Below are positions 25,523-34,993 of a stretch of 64,000 nt of DNA, piece by piece; position 1 is the first letter of the stretch; every line of letters starts with the position of its first letter. This DNA comes from Paenibacillus mellifer (lineage in GTDB: Bacteria; Bacillota; Bacilli; Paenibacillales; Paenibacillaceae). The stretch spans positions 528,041-592,040 of the forward strand of contig NZ_JALPRK010000001.1 of the NCBI RefSeq assembly GCF_023195895.1, given 5' to 3'. The notes below the pieces were generated by a model. That model had not been told where the DNA came from and did not search any database. It saw only the letters and a program-made list of their open reading frames with translations. The position numbers and the translations under genes were made by a program.

Positions 25523-26893
25523 ATGGTTAAGAAAATTACTGCATTGGTAGTGGCGAGTGCACTTACACTTAGCCTGGCAGCTTGCGGAGGAGGCAACAAC
25601 AACGGCGGAAACGCAGCTTCCAACGATCAAGGCAATGCAGCAGGGGGCAGCACCGGGGATAAGAAAGTCGTGAAAATTCTCCACTGGAAACAAGAGAACA
25701 TCAACAAGGCAATGGAAGAAATCAACAAAGCCTTCGAAGAAAAGTATCCGGAATACAAAGTCGAATATACAACGACCGGACCGGATGATGAGTACAAACA
25801 AGCGCAAAGAGCAAGAATCACCGCTAACGACGTCGACGTTATGGCCGACTTGTCGGGGATGAGACTTTCTCCGCAGGAATGGACACCAGGGGCTAAAACG
25901 CCTGACTGGCAACAATGGATCGAATCCGGTCTGATCGCTGATTTGTCCGATCAAGCTTTCATTAAAAACTGGAACGCAAATGACATCGAAAAAGCCGGAA
26001 CGTTTAACGGCAAAGTCTATGCGGTTCCAACAGGTAAAGTTGCGATGTCCGGCTTGTTCTACAACAAGCAGATTTTCGAAGACAACGGACTTTCCGTTCC
26101 TACCACTTGGACCGAGTTCCTTAAGCTTTGCGACGATTTGAAAGCCAAAGGAATCACTCCGATCGCCGTAGCCGGTAAAGACGTATGGCCTTTGAAACTG
26201 CCTGTGTTCGCGCTGCAAGCGAAGATTCTGGGCGGCGGCAACCAACAAAAATGGATCGAAGGCGTATGGAAAGGCGAAACGGCTTACAATGACGCTGAAG
26301 CCGTAGAAGTCCTCGATAAAATGAAGACGATTCAAGACAACTATATGATCGACGGCTTCATGGGTATCGACTACGCTTCCGTACCGTCCATCTTCGCCGC
26401 TGGAAAAACAGCGATGCTGGCTGACGGTTCCTGGGATGCTCCGACCATCGCAACGGCTAACCCTGACCTGAAATTCGGTTATTTCCCGCTTCCAGCTACG
26501 GAAGACAAGACGAAAAATGCTTCTTTCGTAGGGAAATACGACGTTACTTGGTATGTAGCCGATAAAGGACCGAACAAAGAAGGCGGTTTGAAATGGCTGG
26601 AGTTCTTCTCCCAACCTGAGAACTATACGAAATTCGTCAAAGCGGCCGGATTTATCCCGACTCAAGACAACATCTCGACGGAGAGCGAATTCATCGATAA
26701 TGAGCTTACTCCATACCTCGGCGACTTTGAACTGGCCTATGAAATCATGATGATCAACCGTGAGAACGTAGGCGAACATCTGGCTGCGGAAGGCGTGCAT
26801 ACGGAATATCTGGCTCCTGGCGGCGAATTCAAAACGGCCAAAGAGCTGGCTGACGTACAGCAAAAAGAATGGGAAGCTGCAGAACCTAAGTAA
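25523..26893 (+). CDS. ABC sugar importer, substrate-binding lipoprotein
   Basis: 456 aa from ATG 25523, with a GGGGG site upstream. Lipoprotein signal peptide with lipobox LSLAACGGG, then an Asn/Gly-rich linker and a family 1 extracellular solute-binding domain. It captures a carbohydrate outside the cell and delivers it to the two permeases downstream. No ATPase gene is in the cluster; such systems usually share an MsmX-type ATPase encoded elsewhere. The substrate is probably the beta-glucoside split by the GH94 enzyme. Confidence 0.92.
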   Translation: MVKKITALVVASALTLSLAACGGGNNNGGNAASNDQGNAAGGSTGDKKVVKILHWKQENINKAMEEINKAFEEKYPEYKVEYTTTGPDDEYKQAQRARITANDVDVMADLSGMRLSPQEWTPGAKTPDWQQWIESGLIADLSDQAFIKNWNANDIEKAGTFNGKVYAVPTGKVAMSGLFYNKQIFEDNGLSVPTTWTEFLKLCDDLKAKGITPIAVAGKDVWPLKLPVFALQAKILGGGNQQKWIEGVWKGETAYNDAEAVEVLDKMKTIQDNYMIDGFMGIDYASVPSIFAAGKTAMLADGSWDAPTIATANPDLKFGYFPLPATEDKTKNASFVGKYDVTWYVADKGPNKEGGLKWLEFFSQPENYTKFVKAAGFIPTQDNISTESEFIDNELTPYLGDFELAYEIMMINRENVGEHLAAEGVHTEYLAPGGEFKTAKELADVQQKEWEAAEPK

Positions 26894-26957
26894 GCACCCG
26901 ATTAGAAAAGAGAGACAAGCCGATTAGGCTAAATAATTGGAAATACCATACTGCTTC

Positions 26958-26978
26958 GGGGTCTGGACATCAGGCCCC
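26958..26978 (+). terminator. Hairpin between binding-protein and permease genes
   Basis: GGGGTCT / AGGCCCC (7 bp, one G-U), loop GGACATC, without a real T-run. Probably a 3' stabiliser or weak attenuator that keeps the binding protein more abundant than the permeases. Confidence 0.5.
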
Positions 26979-27013
26979 GATCATTTATGATTTGGACCTG
27001 TGAGGTGAGAGAG

Positions 27014-27907
27014 TTGTATCCATTTGGAAAAGGTTTCGCTAGGTACATCCCGTATTTGCTGTTATTGATTCCTTTCGCATTGTACGTCATTTTTTATTTT
27101 GGTCCTTCGATGCTGACGGTTGTGTATTCTTTCACGGACGTGAAGAATATCCCTGGCAGTCCCATGAATTTTATTGGTTTGGATAACTACCATGACTTAT
27201 TTTTCGCCGGAAACTCTGGAGAACGCTGGCGCTCCATTATTAATACATTAATCTTCATGTTGGTGGTCACCGTGGTCCAAAACGGGGTGGCTTTGTTTGT
27301 TGCCGTTCTGATCAACCAGCGACTGAAAGGCGATTATTTTTACCGCGCCGTGTTTTTCCTCCCGGTCGTACTTGGGGTTGCCGTCGTCGCGCTGATTTGG
27401 GGCATGATGTTCGACCCGATGAGCGGTCCGGTCAACTTGCTGTATGACTGGCTGTTTGGTTATAAGGATATGTTCTTCGCAAGCTTCACCCATGCGTTCG
27501 GATATATTATTTTCGTTCAGATCTGGATGTACATGGGTTACTCGATGCTGATCTTCCTGGCCGGTCTGCAATCCGTTCCGAAAGATCTATACGAAGCCGG
27601 TTACATCGATGGAACGAACAAGTGGCAATCGTTTAAGCATATCACCTTCCCGTTGATCGCACCGTCCTTTACGGTGAATATGCTGCTTTCGATCATCGGG
27701 GCGATGTCCACGTTCGATATTATTTTGGCGACCACGGACGGACGTTTCAACACAAGAACGATGGCTTATGACGTATACAAGGAAACGTTCCGAGGCAGCT
27801 TGGAGATGGGTTTGCCGTCGGCATTGTCCGTCGTCCAGTTCCTGCTCATTCTTGTTTTCGTCGTCTTTGCCGTTAGACAAACGCGGAAGAGAGAGGTGGA
27901 ATATTAA
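27014..27907 (+). CDS. ABC sugar importer permease 1
   Basis: 297 aa from TTG 27014, chosen because GAGGTGAG lies just upstream; the in-frame ATG at 26987 lacks a site. Six membrane segments and a MalF-type EAA loop (EAGYIDGTNKWQSFKHITFPLIAP), the contact for the ATPase. It overlaps the next permease by one base (TAATG). Confidence 0.9.
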   Translation: MYPFGKGFARYIPYLLLLIPFALYVIFYFGPSMLTVVYSFTDVKNIPGSPMNFIGLDNYHDLFFAGNSGERWRSIINTLIFMLVVTVVQNGVALFVAVLINQRLKGDYFYRAVFFLPVVLGVAVVALIWGMMFDPMSGPVNLLYDWLFGYKDMFFASFTHAFGYIIFVQIWMYMGYSMLIFLAGLQSVPKDLYEAGYIDGTNKWQSFKHITFPLIAPSFTVNMLLSIIGAMSTFDIILATTDGRFNTRTMAYDVYKETFRGSLEMGLPSALSVVQFLLILVFVVFAVRQTRKREVEY

Positions 27908-28743
27908 TGAAAAACTCCAAATCATTCACTATTCTGTCCTACTCGATCATTGCCGTACTGTTGGTTCTTTACGTCGTTCCGTTAATTCTGGTATTAAACG
28001 TATCGTTGAAGTCGTATCCCGAGTATTTGATGAATCCGATCGGGTTGGTCAAAGAGGTTCAATGGCAGAACTATGCGAGCGCTTGGACAGAAGGGAACTT
28101 TGCGAATTACTTCTTGAACAGCGTAATTTATACGGGGATTGCGACCGTTCTCACGATCATCGTCTCTCTCCTGGGCGCGTTCCCGGTAGCCCGCGGCTAC
28201 GTCAAATGGGCCGGGTTCATCTATATGTTCTTCCTCTTGTCGCAATTTCTGCCTAACCCGATGGTTGCGCAATATAAATTAATGCTGAGCTTTAAGGATA
28301 GCCTGGATTTTTTTGGCTATGATACGAAGCTGGGTTATATTATCCTAAAGACAAGCGGCACCGGGGTTGTATTCATGATGTTCGTCGGCTATATCAAATC
28401 GATCAGCCGCGAGTTGGATGAGGCCGCTGGGATGGACGGAGCAGGTTATTTCCGCTACTTGTTCCAAATGATTCTGCCGCTGATGAAGCCGGTTATCGCA
28501 ACGGGGGTTATTTTGACGGCCATCGGGATCTGGAACGATTTCGTGGGTCCAATCATGTATTTGCCGAGCAAAGCCAATTACCCGATTACCTTCGGTTTGA
28601 AGGAGTTCAAAGGCCAATACGGAAACAACTGGCCGCTGTTGGCCTGTGGAATCACGATCGTAGCGGCGCCGCTCATTTTGCTCTATACCTTCATTCAAAA
28701 ATATTTGGTGGACGGTGCACTGGCCGGGGCTGTGAAATCGTAA
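27907..28743 (+). CDS. ABC sugar importer permease 2
   Basis: 278 aa MalG-type permease with six membrane segments and the EAA loop DEAAGMDGAGYFRYLFQMILP. It forms the heteromeric channel with permease 1. ATG 27907 overlaps the stop of permease 1, so the two are translationally coupled. Confidence 0.92.
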   Translation: MKNSKSFTILSYSIIAVLLVLYVVPLILVLNVSLKSYPEYLMNPIGLVKEVQWQNYASAWTEGNFANYFLNSVIYTGIATVLTIIVSLLGAFPVARGYVKWAGFIYMFFLLSQFLPNPMVAQYKLMLSFKDSLDFFGYDTKLGYIILKTSGTGVVFMMFVGYIKSISRELDEAAGMDGAGYFRYLFQMILPLMKPVIATGVILTAIGIWNDFVGPIMYLPSKANYPITFGLKEFKGQYGNNWPLLACGITIVAAPLILLYTFIQKYLVDGALAGAVKS

Positions 28744-28774
28744 ACGCGAACTATCAATGAAAGGGAGAGGCGAA

Positions 28775-31501
28775 ATGAGACAAAACGGATGGACGTTCCT
28801 TGGCGAGCACGGAGAGTTCAGACTGGAGCAACCTGAAAGAAACAGTTATCTATATTTTCCTTTGGTGAACGAGGCAGGAATGATGTCGGCCGTTACCCCG
28901 AATTTGCATGGCGAACTGACCTCCAGCCACAACACCTTCCTGCTGGAGCCCGTGTCGGTCGAGAGTCTGCATAATTCCAAAGCCGCCCGAAACTTCTGGG
29001 TTTATATCCAAGGGCAAGGCGCTTGGTCGGTCAGCGGCAATTCGGCCAAGCAACATGCGGAATGGTTTACAGAATCCGAGGAAAAGTCGGCGCTTGAGGC
29101 GGGTTTCCTGTGGCATAAGATTACGCGCGAGCATAACGAAATTGGCCTGAAAGCCCAAACGGTCAGTTTCGTTCCCGTAACGGACGACAAAATCGAGCTG
29201 ATGAAGGTCAGCTTGACGAATACGGGAAGCGCTCTCCTGACGCTTACCCCGACGGCGGCGATCCCGCTGTACGGTCGGTCGGCCGACGATCTGAGAGATC
29301 ATCGTCATGTCACATCGCTGCTGCACCGGATATTTACCTTGCAGCATGGCATTGAGGTACAACCTGCGCTTTCCTTCGACGAACGTGGGCACCGCGTCAA
29401 CAAGGTGACTTACAGCGTGCTTGGCGCCGGGGCGGACGGTAGTGCGCCCGTCGGTTTCTTCCCCATCGTCGAAGACTTTATCGGAGAAGGCGGAGCTCTG
29501 GATTGGCCGCAGACGATCATCTCCAACCTCGCACCTACCGAGAAAGCCGGCGCGGCGCTGGAGGGTTATGAAGCGGTTGGCGCCTTGCGTTTTGCCGAAG
29601 TGACGTTGAAACCGGGTGAGACCGCCTCGTATGTAGTTGCAATGGTGATCTCCGATGACCGGATTGACGGACAACACTATGCTGCAACGTACTTGTCCGA
29701 GGAGCGGTTCGATACGCTGCTTGAAGATAATCAAAGATATTGGCACGAGAAGCTGGACACGATCAAGTTCCAAACCGGGGATTCGGAACAGGATCTGTGG
29801 ATGAAATGGGTTACGCTGCAGCCGATCCTGCGGAGATTGTACGGGAACTCGTTCCTGCCGTATCATGACTACGGACGCGGCGGCCGGGGCTGGCGCGATT
29901 TGTGGCAGGATTGCTTGGCTTTGATGGTGATGGAACCGGCGGAAGTCCGGTATTTATTGCTCAATAACTACGCCGGGGTCCGTATGGACGGAAGCAATGC
30001 GACGATCATCGGTTCCAAGCCGGGCGAATTTGTCGCAGACCGGAATAACATTCCGCGGGTTTGGATGGATCATGGGGCTTGGCCGCTGATGACGACGCTG
30101 CTTTACATCAATCAAAGCGGGGATTTGGATTTCCTGTTCCAGCCGCAGGTTTACTTCCGGGACGTATTCGTGAAACGCTGCCGGGAACGCGATCTATCGT
30201 GGACGCCGGAACAAGGGAACAAGCTGATTGCGGCTGACGGCAAGGTTTATGAAGGAACGATCCTGGAGCACATCTTATTGCAAAATATCGTTCCGTTCTT
30301 CAACGTCGGCGAACATGGCAATATTAAGCTGGAAGGCGCGGATTGGAACGACGGTCTGGACCTGGCGGCAGCTCGCGGCGAAAGCGTGGCGTTTACCGCT
30401 TTTTACGCGAACAACCTTCTGGAGTTATCCGAGCTACTGTTGCAGGTGCAGAACAAGACGGGCCGCGACACGCTTGAAATTGCCGAAGAAATGGTCGCCC
30501 TGCTCGATACGATTCAAAGTCCGATCTCTTATGACAGCATTTCGGCTAAACATGAGCTGCTTGAACGTTATTATGACTCGATCGTACCTGCCGTGAGCGG
30601 CAAGAAGGTGCAGATAGACGTTCGCAAGGTTGCGGATGATTTGAAACGGAAAGCGGAGTGGATTATTCAACATCTCCGCCGGAACGAATGGATACAAAAT
30701 CAGGAAGGGTTCTCCTGGTTTAACGGATATTACGATAATGATGCCGAACGTGTAGAAGGCGACCATCCGAACGGCGTTCGCATGACGCTGACCGGTCAAG
30801 TTTTTACCATTATGGGCGGCGTAGCTACGGATGAGCAGGTCGGAGAAATCTCCAAAGCCGTGGATCGATACTTGAAGGACGAGCGGATCGGTTACCGTCT
30901 GAATTCCCGATTTGGCGGAATCCAGCAGAACTTGGGCCGGGCATTTGGTTTTGCCTTTGGGCATAAAGAGAATGGGGCCATGTTCAGCCATATGACGGTG
31001 ATGTACGCAAACGCCCTTTATAAACGAGGTTTCGTGCGTGAGGGTTATGAAGTGCTGGACTCCATTTATCGCTTGTCCTCTGACTTCGAAACAAGCCGGA
31101 TGTATCCCGGAATTCCGGAGTACATTAATGAGCGCGGACGCGGCATGTATACGTACCTGACGGGATCGGCGAGCTGGCTGCTGTTGACCGAGTTAACCGA
31201 AGTATTCGGAGTCAAGGGATGCTATGGGGATCTTCTACTGGAGCCAAAGCTGGTAAAAGCCCAGTTTGATGAAAAAGGGGAGGCCTCGGTCGAGACGTTG
31301 TTTGCTGGACGGAAGCTGCATATCGTTTACCGGAATCCGAAACTAGCCGATTTCGGGAGTTACCGGATCTCCGAAGTGACGCTGAACGGCAAAACGTTGG
31401 CTTGCGACAACACAGAAAGCGGCTGCCGGATTCCTCGTTCGGTACTGGAAGCTTTGCCTTCGGATCGCGTCCATGATCTGATCGTGATTTTAGCCGATTG
31501 A
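28775..31501 (+). CDS. GH94-family beta-glucoside phosphorylase (possibly laminaribiose phosphorylase)
   Basis: 908 aa from ATG 28775, preceded by AAGGGAGAGG. Glycoside hydrolase family 94: GRGWRDLWQD, ATIIGSKPGEF, and GADWNDGLD with the general acid in the DWND motif (Asp523-Asp526). GH94 enzymes use phosphate to split beta-glucobioses to glucose 1-phosphate and glucose, saving an ATP. Cellobiose phosphorylases are about 810 aa; laminaribiose phosphorylase of Paenibacillus is about 900, so laminaribiose is the favoured substrate by length and genus only. It is encoded with its own importer and LacI regulator. Confidence 0.85.
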   Translation: MRQNGWTFLGEHGEFRLEQPERNSYLYFPLVNEAGMMSAVTPNLHGELTSSHNTFLLEPVSVESLHNSKAARNFWVYIQGQGAWSVSGNSAKQHAEWFTESEEKSALEAGFLWHKITREHNEIGLKAQTVSFVPVTDDKIELMKVSLTNTGSALLTLTPTAAIPLYGRSADDLRDHRHVTSLLHRIFTLQHGIEVQPALSFDERGHRVNKVTYSVLGAGADGSAPVGFFPIVEDFIGEGGALDWPQTIISNLAPTEKAGAALEGYEAVGALRFAEVTLKPGETASYVVAMVISDDRIDGQHYAATYLSEERFDTLLEDNQRYWHEKLDTIKFQTGDSEQDLWMKWVTLQPILRRLYGNSFLPYHDYGRGGRGWRDLWQDCLALMVMEPAEVRYLLLNNYAGVRMDGSNATIIGSKPGEFVADRNNIPRVWMDHGAWPLMTTLLYINQSGDLDFLFQPQVYFRDVFVKRCRERDLSWTPEQGNKLIAADGKVYEGTILEHILLQNIVPFFNVGEHGNIKLEGADWNDGLDLAAARGESVAFTAFYANNLLELSELLLQVQNKTGRDTLEIAEEMVALLDTIQSPISYDSISAKHELLERYYDSIVPAVSGKKVQIDVRKVADDLKRKAEWIIQHLRRNEWIQNQEGFSWFNGYYDNDAERVEGDHPNGVRMTLTGQVFTIMGGVATDEQVGEISKAVDRYLKDERIGYRLNSRFGGIQQNLGRAFGFAFGHKENGAMFSHMTVMYANALYKRGFVREGYEVLDSIYRLSSDFETSRMYPGIPEYINERGRGMYTYLTGSASWLLLTELTEVFGVKGCYGDLLLEPKLVKAQFDEKGEASVETLFAGRKLHIVYRNPKLADFGSYRISEVTLNGKTLACDNTESGCRIPRSVLEALPSDRVHDLIVILAD

Positions 31502-31523
31502 CCGCAAGAGAGGTAATGATCGA

Positions 31524-32417
31524 ATGGCATATCAACTTCAGAATGAACAGCTAGGTGTGAAAATTGCCGAACTCGGCGAAGTTTACCGCGGGACCCGGTT
31601 CGACGGGGCCGGATTTATTACCAGCGTCGAGCTGAACGGACGGCACCAATTCTGCGTGCCGGAGAGCTTGATGCCGGGGTCTGGCACGGGCGGGATCGGG
31701 TTATGCAGCGAATTTGGCATCAAAGAAGCGATCGGGTATGAGGAAACCCGGGTTGGCGAGCGTTTTCCCAAACTGGGCGTTGGGTTATTAACCCGGCCCG
31801 ATGAAGCGGAATACCGGTTTTATCGAGAATACGCCTGCGCGAGGTTTGAGACACAGGTGGAGCAAAAGAGTGCCCAGCAGATCTGTTTTACGACCCAGCC
31901 GGCGGATTGTCGGGGATATGCTGTGCGTATGTTCAAGAACATTGAAATCTCCGGTAACCAGTTGTCGGTCACCTACACGGTGGAAAACACCGGAAGCCGG
32001 GTCATTTCGACCGATGAATACAGCCATAATTTTCTCGGCATCGATGGATATGCGGTTGGACCGGATTACGTACTGAAGTTGCCGTTTGCTCCGAAGATTT
32101 GGAGCGACGAGCCAGATACGCTGGAGGGCTTAGTGTTCGAGGGAGATCACGTGACTTGGGAGCGCCGTCCGGAGAAGGATTTCTATTTCCGGATGGATAC
32201 CTTCGACGGGCGTGAAACCCCGTGGCTGTGGGAGCTGCGGCATCGTCCCAGCGGCCTGACCGTTCGTGAGCTAAGCAAACTTCCGTTAAGCTCGGCCGCC
32301 GTTTGGGGACACGGGCATGTCATTTCCCCGGAAATGTTCGTTGCGGTCCATGTAGCGCCGGGAGAACGGCAGAGTTGGACGCGGACCTACGGATTTAGCA
32401 AATCTAAAGCTGAATAA
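31524..32417 (+). CDS. Aldose 1-epimerase-like (mutarotase fold) protein
   Basis: 297 aa, 22 nt after the GH94 gene with AAGAGAGG before the ATG. A beta-rich protein with a galactose-mutarotase-like pattern: conserved-looking DEYSHNFLGIDG, a His near the middle, and VHVAPGERQSWTRTY at the end as in sugar-epimerase-like proteins. It may interconvert anomers of the phosphorolysis product or bind the sugar. I cannot verify catalytic residues, so the function is tentative. Last gene of the operon. Confidence 0.6.
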   Translation: MAYQLQNEQLGVKIAELGEVYRGTRFDGAGFITSVELNGRHQFCVPESLMPGSGTGGIGLCSEFGIKEAIGYEETRVGERFPKLGVGLLTRPDEAEYRFYREYACARFETQVEQKSAQQICFTTQPADCRGYAVRMFKNIEISGNQLSVTYTVENTGSRVISTDEYSHNFLGIDGYAVGPDYVLKLPFAPKIWSDEPDTLEGLVFEGDHVTWERRPEKDFYFRMDTFDGRETPWLWELRHRPSGLTVRELSKLPLSSAAVWGHGHVISPEMFVAVHVAPGERQSWTRTYGFSKSKAE

Positions 32418-32493
32418 ACCTATCATCCCTTTCCCTTGATGAAGCGTTAATGTGTCAATTCTGCAAAATAGTGAATTTTTGCGAAATAACGGC

Positions 32494-32522
32494 TTGCTGG
32501 GAGATCGAATAGTTGCTATGAT
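32494..32522 (+). promoter_or_regulatory. Predicted promoter of serC
   Basis: TTGCTG (32494-32499), 17-bp spacer, TATGAT (32517-32522). Confidence 0.65.
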
Positions 32523-32579
32523 AATCGTTAATTATATTCGAAACCAGACATGGATTGTAAAGGGAAGGGATGGGGAGAA

Positions 32580-33668
32580 ATGAGTAACAGAGCTTATAAC
32601 TTTAACGCGGGCCCAGCCGCACTGCCGCTGGAGGTCCTGGAACGGGCGCAGGCGGAGTTTGTTGATTTTCACGGGACAGGCATGTCGATTATGGAGATGT
32701 CTCACCGGGGCGCCGTTTATGAAGCGGTCCACAACGAAGCGGCCAGCCGGCTGCTGAATCTGTTCGGCAATCCGTCCGGTTACCAGGTGCTGTTCCTGCA
32801 AGGCGGAGCCTCCACCCAATTCGCCATGCTGCCGATGAACCTGCTTACGGAAGGCAAGACGGCGGGTTACGTAAAATCGGGCAGTTGGGCTACGAAAGCG
32901 TTAAAAGAAGCCAAGCTCATCGGCGAAACGTTCGTTGCGGCCTCTTCGGAGGAAGACAAGTACATGTCGCTTCCGGACGTCAGCAATCTGCGCCTGCCGG
33001 AAAACGCCGCGTATCTGCATCTCACTTCGAATGAAACGATCGAAGGCACGCAATTCCGCGAGTTTCCGGATACCGGCAGCGTTCCGTTGATCGCCGACAT
33101 GTCCAGCGATATTTTGTGCCGTCCGTTCGACTTGACCCAGTTCGGTATGGTTTATGCCGGAGCTCAGAAGAACCTGGGACCGTCCGGCGTGACCGTGGTC
33201 ATCGCCCGGGAGGAGCTGTTGCGCGAGTCGCCGAAGCATCTTCCGACGATGTTCCGCTACGATACGCACGCCGAGAACAACTCGCTGTACAATACTCCGC
33301 CATCTTTCTCGATTTATATGGTGAACGAAGTGCTGAAATGGATCGAGGAGCAAGGGGCGCTTGAGGGCATCGAGAAGAAGAACCAGGATAAAGCGAACTT
33401 GCTGTATCAAGCGATCGATGCCAGCGGCGGATTCTACCGCGGGTGCGTCCATCCGGAAAGCCGCTCGACGATGAACGTCACTTTCCGTCTTGCGAGCGAG
33501 GAGCTGGAGAAGCTGTTCGTGAAGGAATCGGAAAAAGAAGGTTTCGTCGGCCTCAAAGGCCATCGCAGCGTCGGCGGCTTGCGCGCTTCGATTTATAACG
33601 CGGTTCCGAAGTCCAGCATTCAGGCTCTCGTCGATTTCATGGGCCAATTCCAAAAAAACCACGGATAA
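32580..33668 (+). CDS. serC: Phosphoserine aminotransferase
   Basis: 362 aa from ATG 32580 (MSNRAYNFNAGPAALP), preceded by GGGGAGAA; the ATG at 32550 would add ten residues without a site. PLP enzyme of serine synthesis converting 3-phosphohydroxypyruvate to phosphoserine. Motifs: GTGMSIMEMSHRG, FLQGGAST, and DMSSDIL...YAGAQKNLGPSGV with the PLP lysine in QKN. C-terminal GLKGHRSVGGLRASIYNA. Single gene with its own promoter and terminator. Confidence 0.95.
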   Translation: MSNRAYNFNAGPAALPLEVLERAQAEFVDFHGTGMSIMEMSHRGAVYEAVHNEAASRLLNLFGNPSGYQVLFLQGGASTQFAMLPMNLLTEGKTAGYVKSGSWATKALKEAKLIGETFVAASSEEDKYMSLPDVSNLRLPENAAYLHLTSNETIEGTQFREFPDTGSVPLIADMSSDILCRPFDLTQFGMVYAGAQKNLGPSGVTVVIAREELLRESPKHLPTMFRYDTHAENNSLYNTPPSFSIYMVNEVLKWIEEQGALEGIEKKNQDKANLLYQAIDASGGFYRGCVHPESRSTMNVTFRLASEELEKLFVKESEKEGFVGLKGHRSVGGLRASIYNAVPKSSIQALVDFMGQFQKNHG

Positions 33669-33710
33669 TGTTTATTGCGGGGCTTCCTTCAGAATGCCCC
33701 GTTATGCCGC

Positions 33711-33756
33711 AACCTCCAACCCCGCCTGTTTCCAGGTAGGGGTTGGAGGTTTTTTG
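33711..33756 (+). terminator. Terminator of serC
   Basis: 13-bp stem AACCTCCAACCCC / GGGGTTGGAGGTT, 15-nt loop, then TTTT. A smaller GGGGC / GCCCC hairpin precedes it (about 33679-33700). Confidence 0.92.
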
Positions 33757-33767
33757 CGGGCAAAATT

Positions 33768-33776
33768 TGATATAAT
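33768..33776 (+). promoter_or_regulatory. Extended -10 promoter of trmL
   Basis: TGATATAAT: consensus TATAAT (33771-33776) with an upstream TGn extension, which compensates for the lack of a good -35. It begins right after the serC terminator. Confidence 0.6.
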
Positions 33777-33836
33777 GGATCAAGTACGGTCTCAGACGGG
33801 CCGATTTTATTTATTAGGACGAGGAGTTCGATCATC

Positions 33837-34301
33837 ATGGCCTTACATATTGTGCTGGTGGAGCCGGAAATTCCGGCCAATACGGGAAATATCGCCAGAA
33901 CCTGCGCAGCAACGGGCATCCATCTGCATCTGGTGCGTCCGCTTGGATTTCGGACAGACGATGCGACGCTGAAGCGGGCCGGTTTGGATTATTGGTATGC
34001 GGTGAATCTCGAATATCACGATTCTTTTCAGGAAGTAGAGGAGAAGTACGCGGGCAGCCGCTTCTTCTTTGCCACCACCAAAGCCAAGAAACGGTACACG
34101 GATTTGACGTTCCAGGACGGCGATTTCTTCGTCTTCGGCAAGGAGACGAAAGGCCTGCCGCCAGAAATTTTGGCCGCCCATCCCGATACGGTGATGCGCA
34201 TGCCGATGACCGACAAGGTTCGTTCGTTGAATCTGTCGAACTCTGCGGCTATTATTGTGTACGAGGCGCTGCGTCAGCTTGATTTTCCGGGAATGGAGTA
34301 A
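33837..34301 (+). CDS. trmL: tRNA (cytidine/uridine-34-2'-O)-methyltransferase
   Basis: 154 aa SPOUT-fold methyltransferase. VEPEIPANTGNIARTC at the N-terminus and the C-terminal trefoil-knot motifs FGKETKGLPPEIL and MPMTDKVRSLNLSNSAAIIVYEALR. It methylates the ribose of the wobble base of tRNA-Leu isoacceptors. Bacillus orthologues are named CspR/TrmL. Confidence 0.93.
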   Translation: MALHIVLVEPEIPANTGNIARTCAATGIHLHLVRPLGFRTDDATLKRAGLDYWYAVNLEYHDSFQEVEEKYAGSRFFFATTKAKKRYTDLTFQDGDFFVFGKETKGLPPEILAAHPDTVMRMPMTDKVRSLNLSNSAAIIVYEALRQLDFPGME

Positions 34302-34331
34302 GTTTGAAAGGGCAGAAAGAGAGATGACCTC

Positions 34332-34900
34332 ATGAATTCGGGAACAACGGAGAAAGAAAAGATGCTCGCCGGGGAATGGTACAACGCCGGTGACGCGGAG
34401 CTGGTGGCCGCTCGGCTTCGGGCCCGCAGGCTGACACGGGAATATAATGCGACTCTGGAGGATGAACGAGAGCAAAGATCCGCCCTGCTTCACGAGTTGC
34501 TTGGCAGCTGCGGCGATGATATCTACATTGAACCGACCTTCCGCTGCGATTACGGGTCGAATATTTACGTCGGCAATCATTTTTACGCCAACTTCGTTGC
34601 GTGATCCTGGATGTCTGCGAGGTGCGGATTGGGGAATATTGCTTTATGGCGCCGGGGGTACACATTTATACCGCAACTCATCCGTTGGATCCGGCTGCGC
34701 GAAACTCTGGGGCAGAATATGGCAAACCGGTGAACATCGGCAACAACGTATGGATCGGCGGTCGGGCGGTGATCGTTCCCGGGGTAACCATCGGCGATAA
34801 CGCGGTGATTGCGGCCGGCGCAGTCGTGACGAAAGACGTGCCCAATGGAGCCGTCGTTGGGGGCAATCCTGCGAAAATAATTAAAAACGTGGAAATGTAG
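34332..34900 (+). pseudogene. maa: Maltose O-acetyltransferase, frameshifted
   Basis: Left-handed beta-helix acetyltransferase split by a frameshift. The first part (34332-34604) runs from MNSGTTEKEKMLAGEWYN to NHFYANFVA and stops. The second continues in another frame with [20 protein letters not shown] and ends at 34900 with [13 protein letters not shown]. Family members read ANF-(N/D)-C-VILDV at the junction; inserting one base between 34596 and 34597 (GTTGC to GATTGC) restores this. Maa acetylates maltose or other sugars with acetyl-CoA. Either a real pseudogene or a single-base sequencing error; the rest of both parts is well preserved, so the change is recent or artefactual. Confidence 0.85.
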
Positions 34901-34906
34901 CAGGAA

Positions 34907-34978
34907 TCCTGAAAAAAATAGCGAAATATAATAGATTAGGTATTTGGTTCTATTTTTACATAACTATTTTTTTCAGGA
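34907..34978. repeat. 15-bp perfect inverted repeat around the abrB-like promoter
   Basis: TCCTGAAAAAAATAG (34907-34921) and its exact complement CTATTTTTTTCAGGA (34964-34978). The 42-bp centre contains TATAAT (34927-34932), and the right arm runs into the AGGAGAGG ribosome binding site. It could be a DNA operator flanking the promoter. In any read-through RNA from upstream it would be a hairpin that hides the ribosome binding site. Confidence 0.75.
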
Positions 34979-34993
34979 GAGGTGTACAAATTT

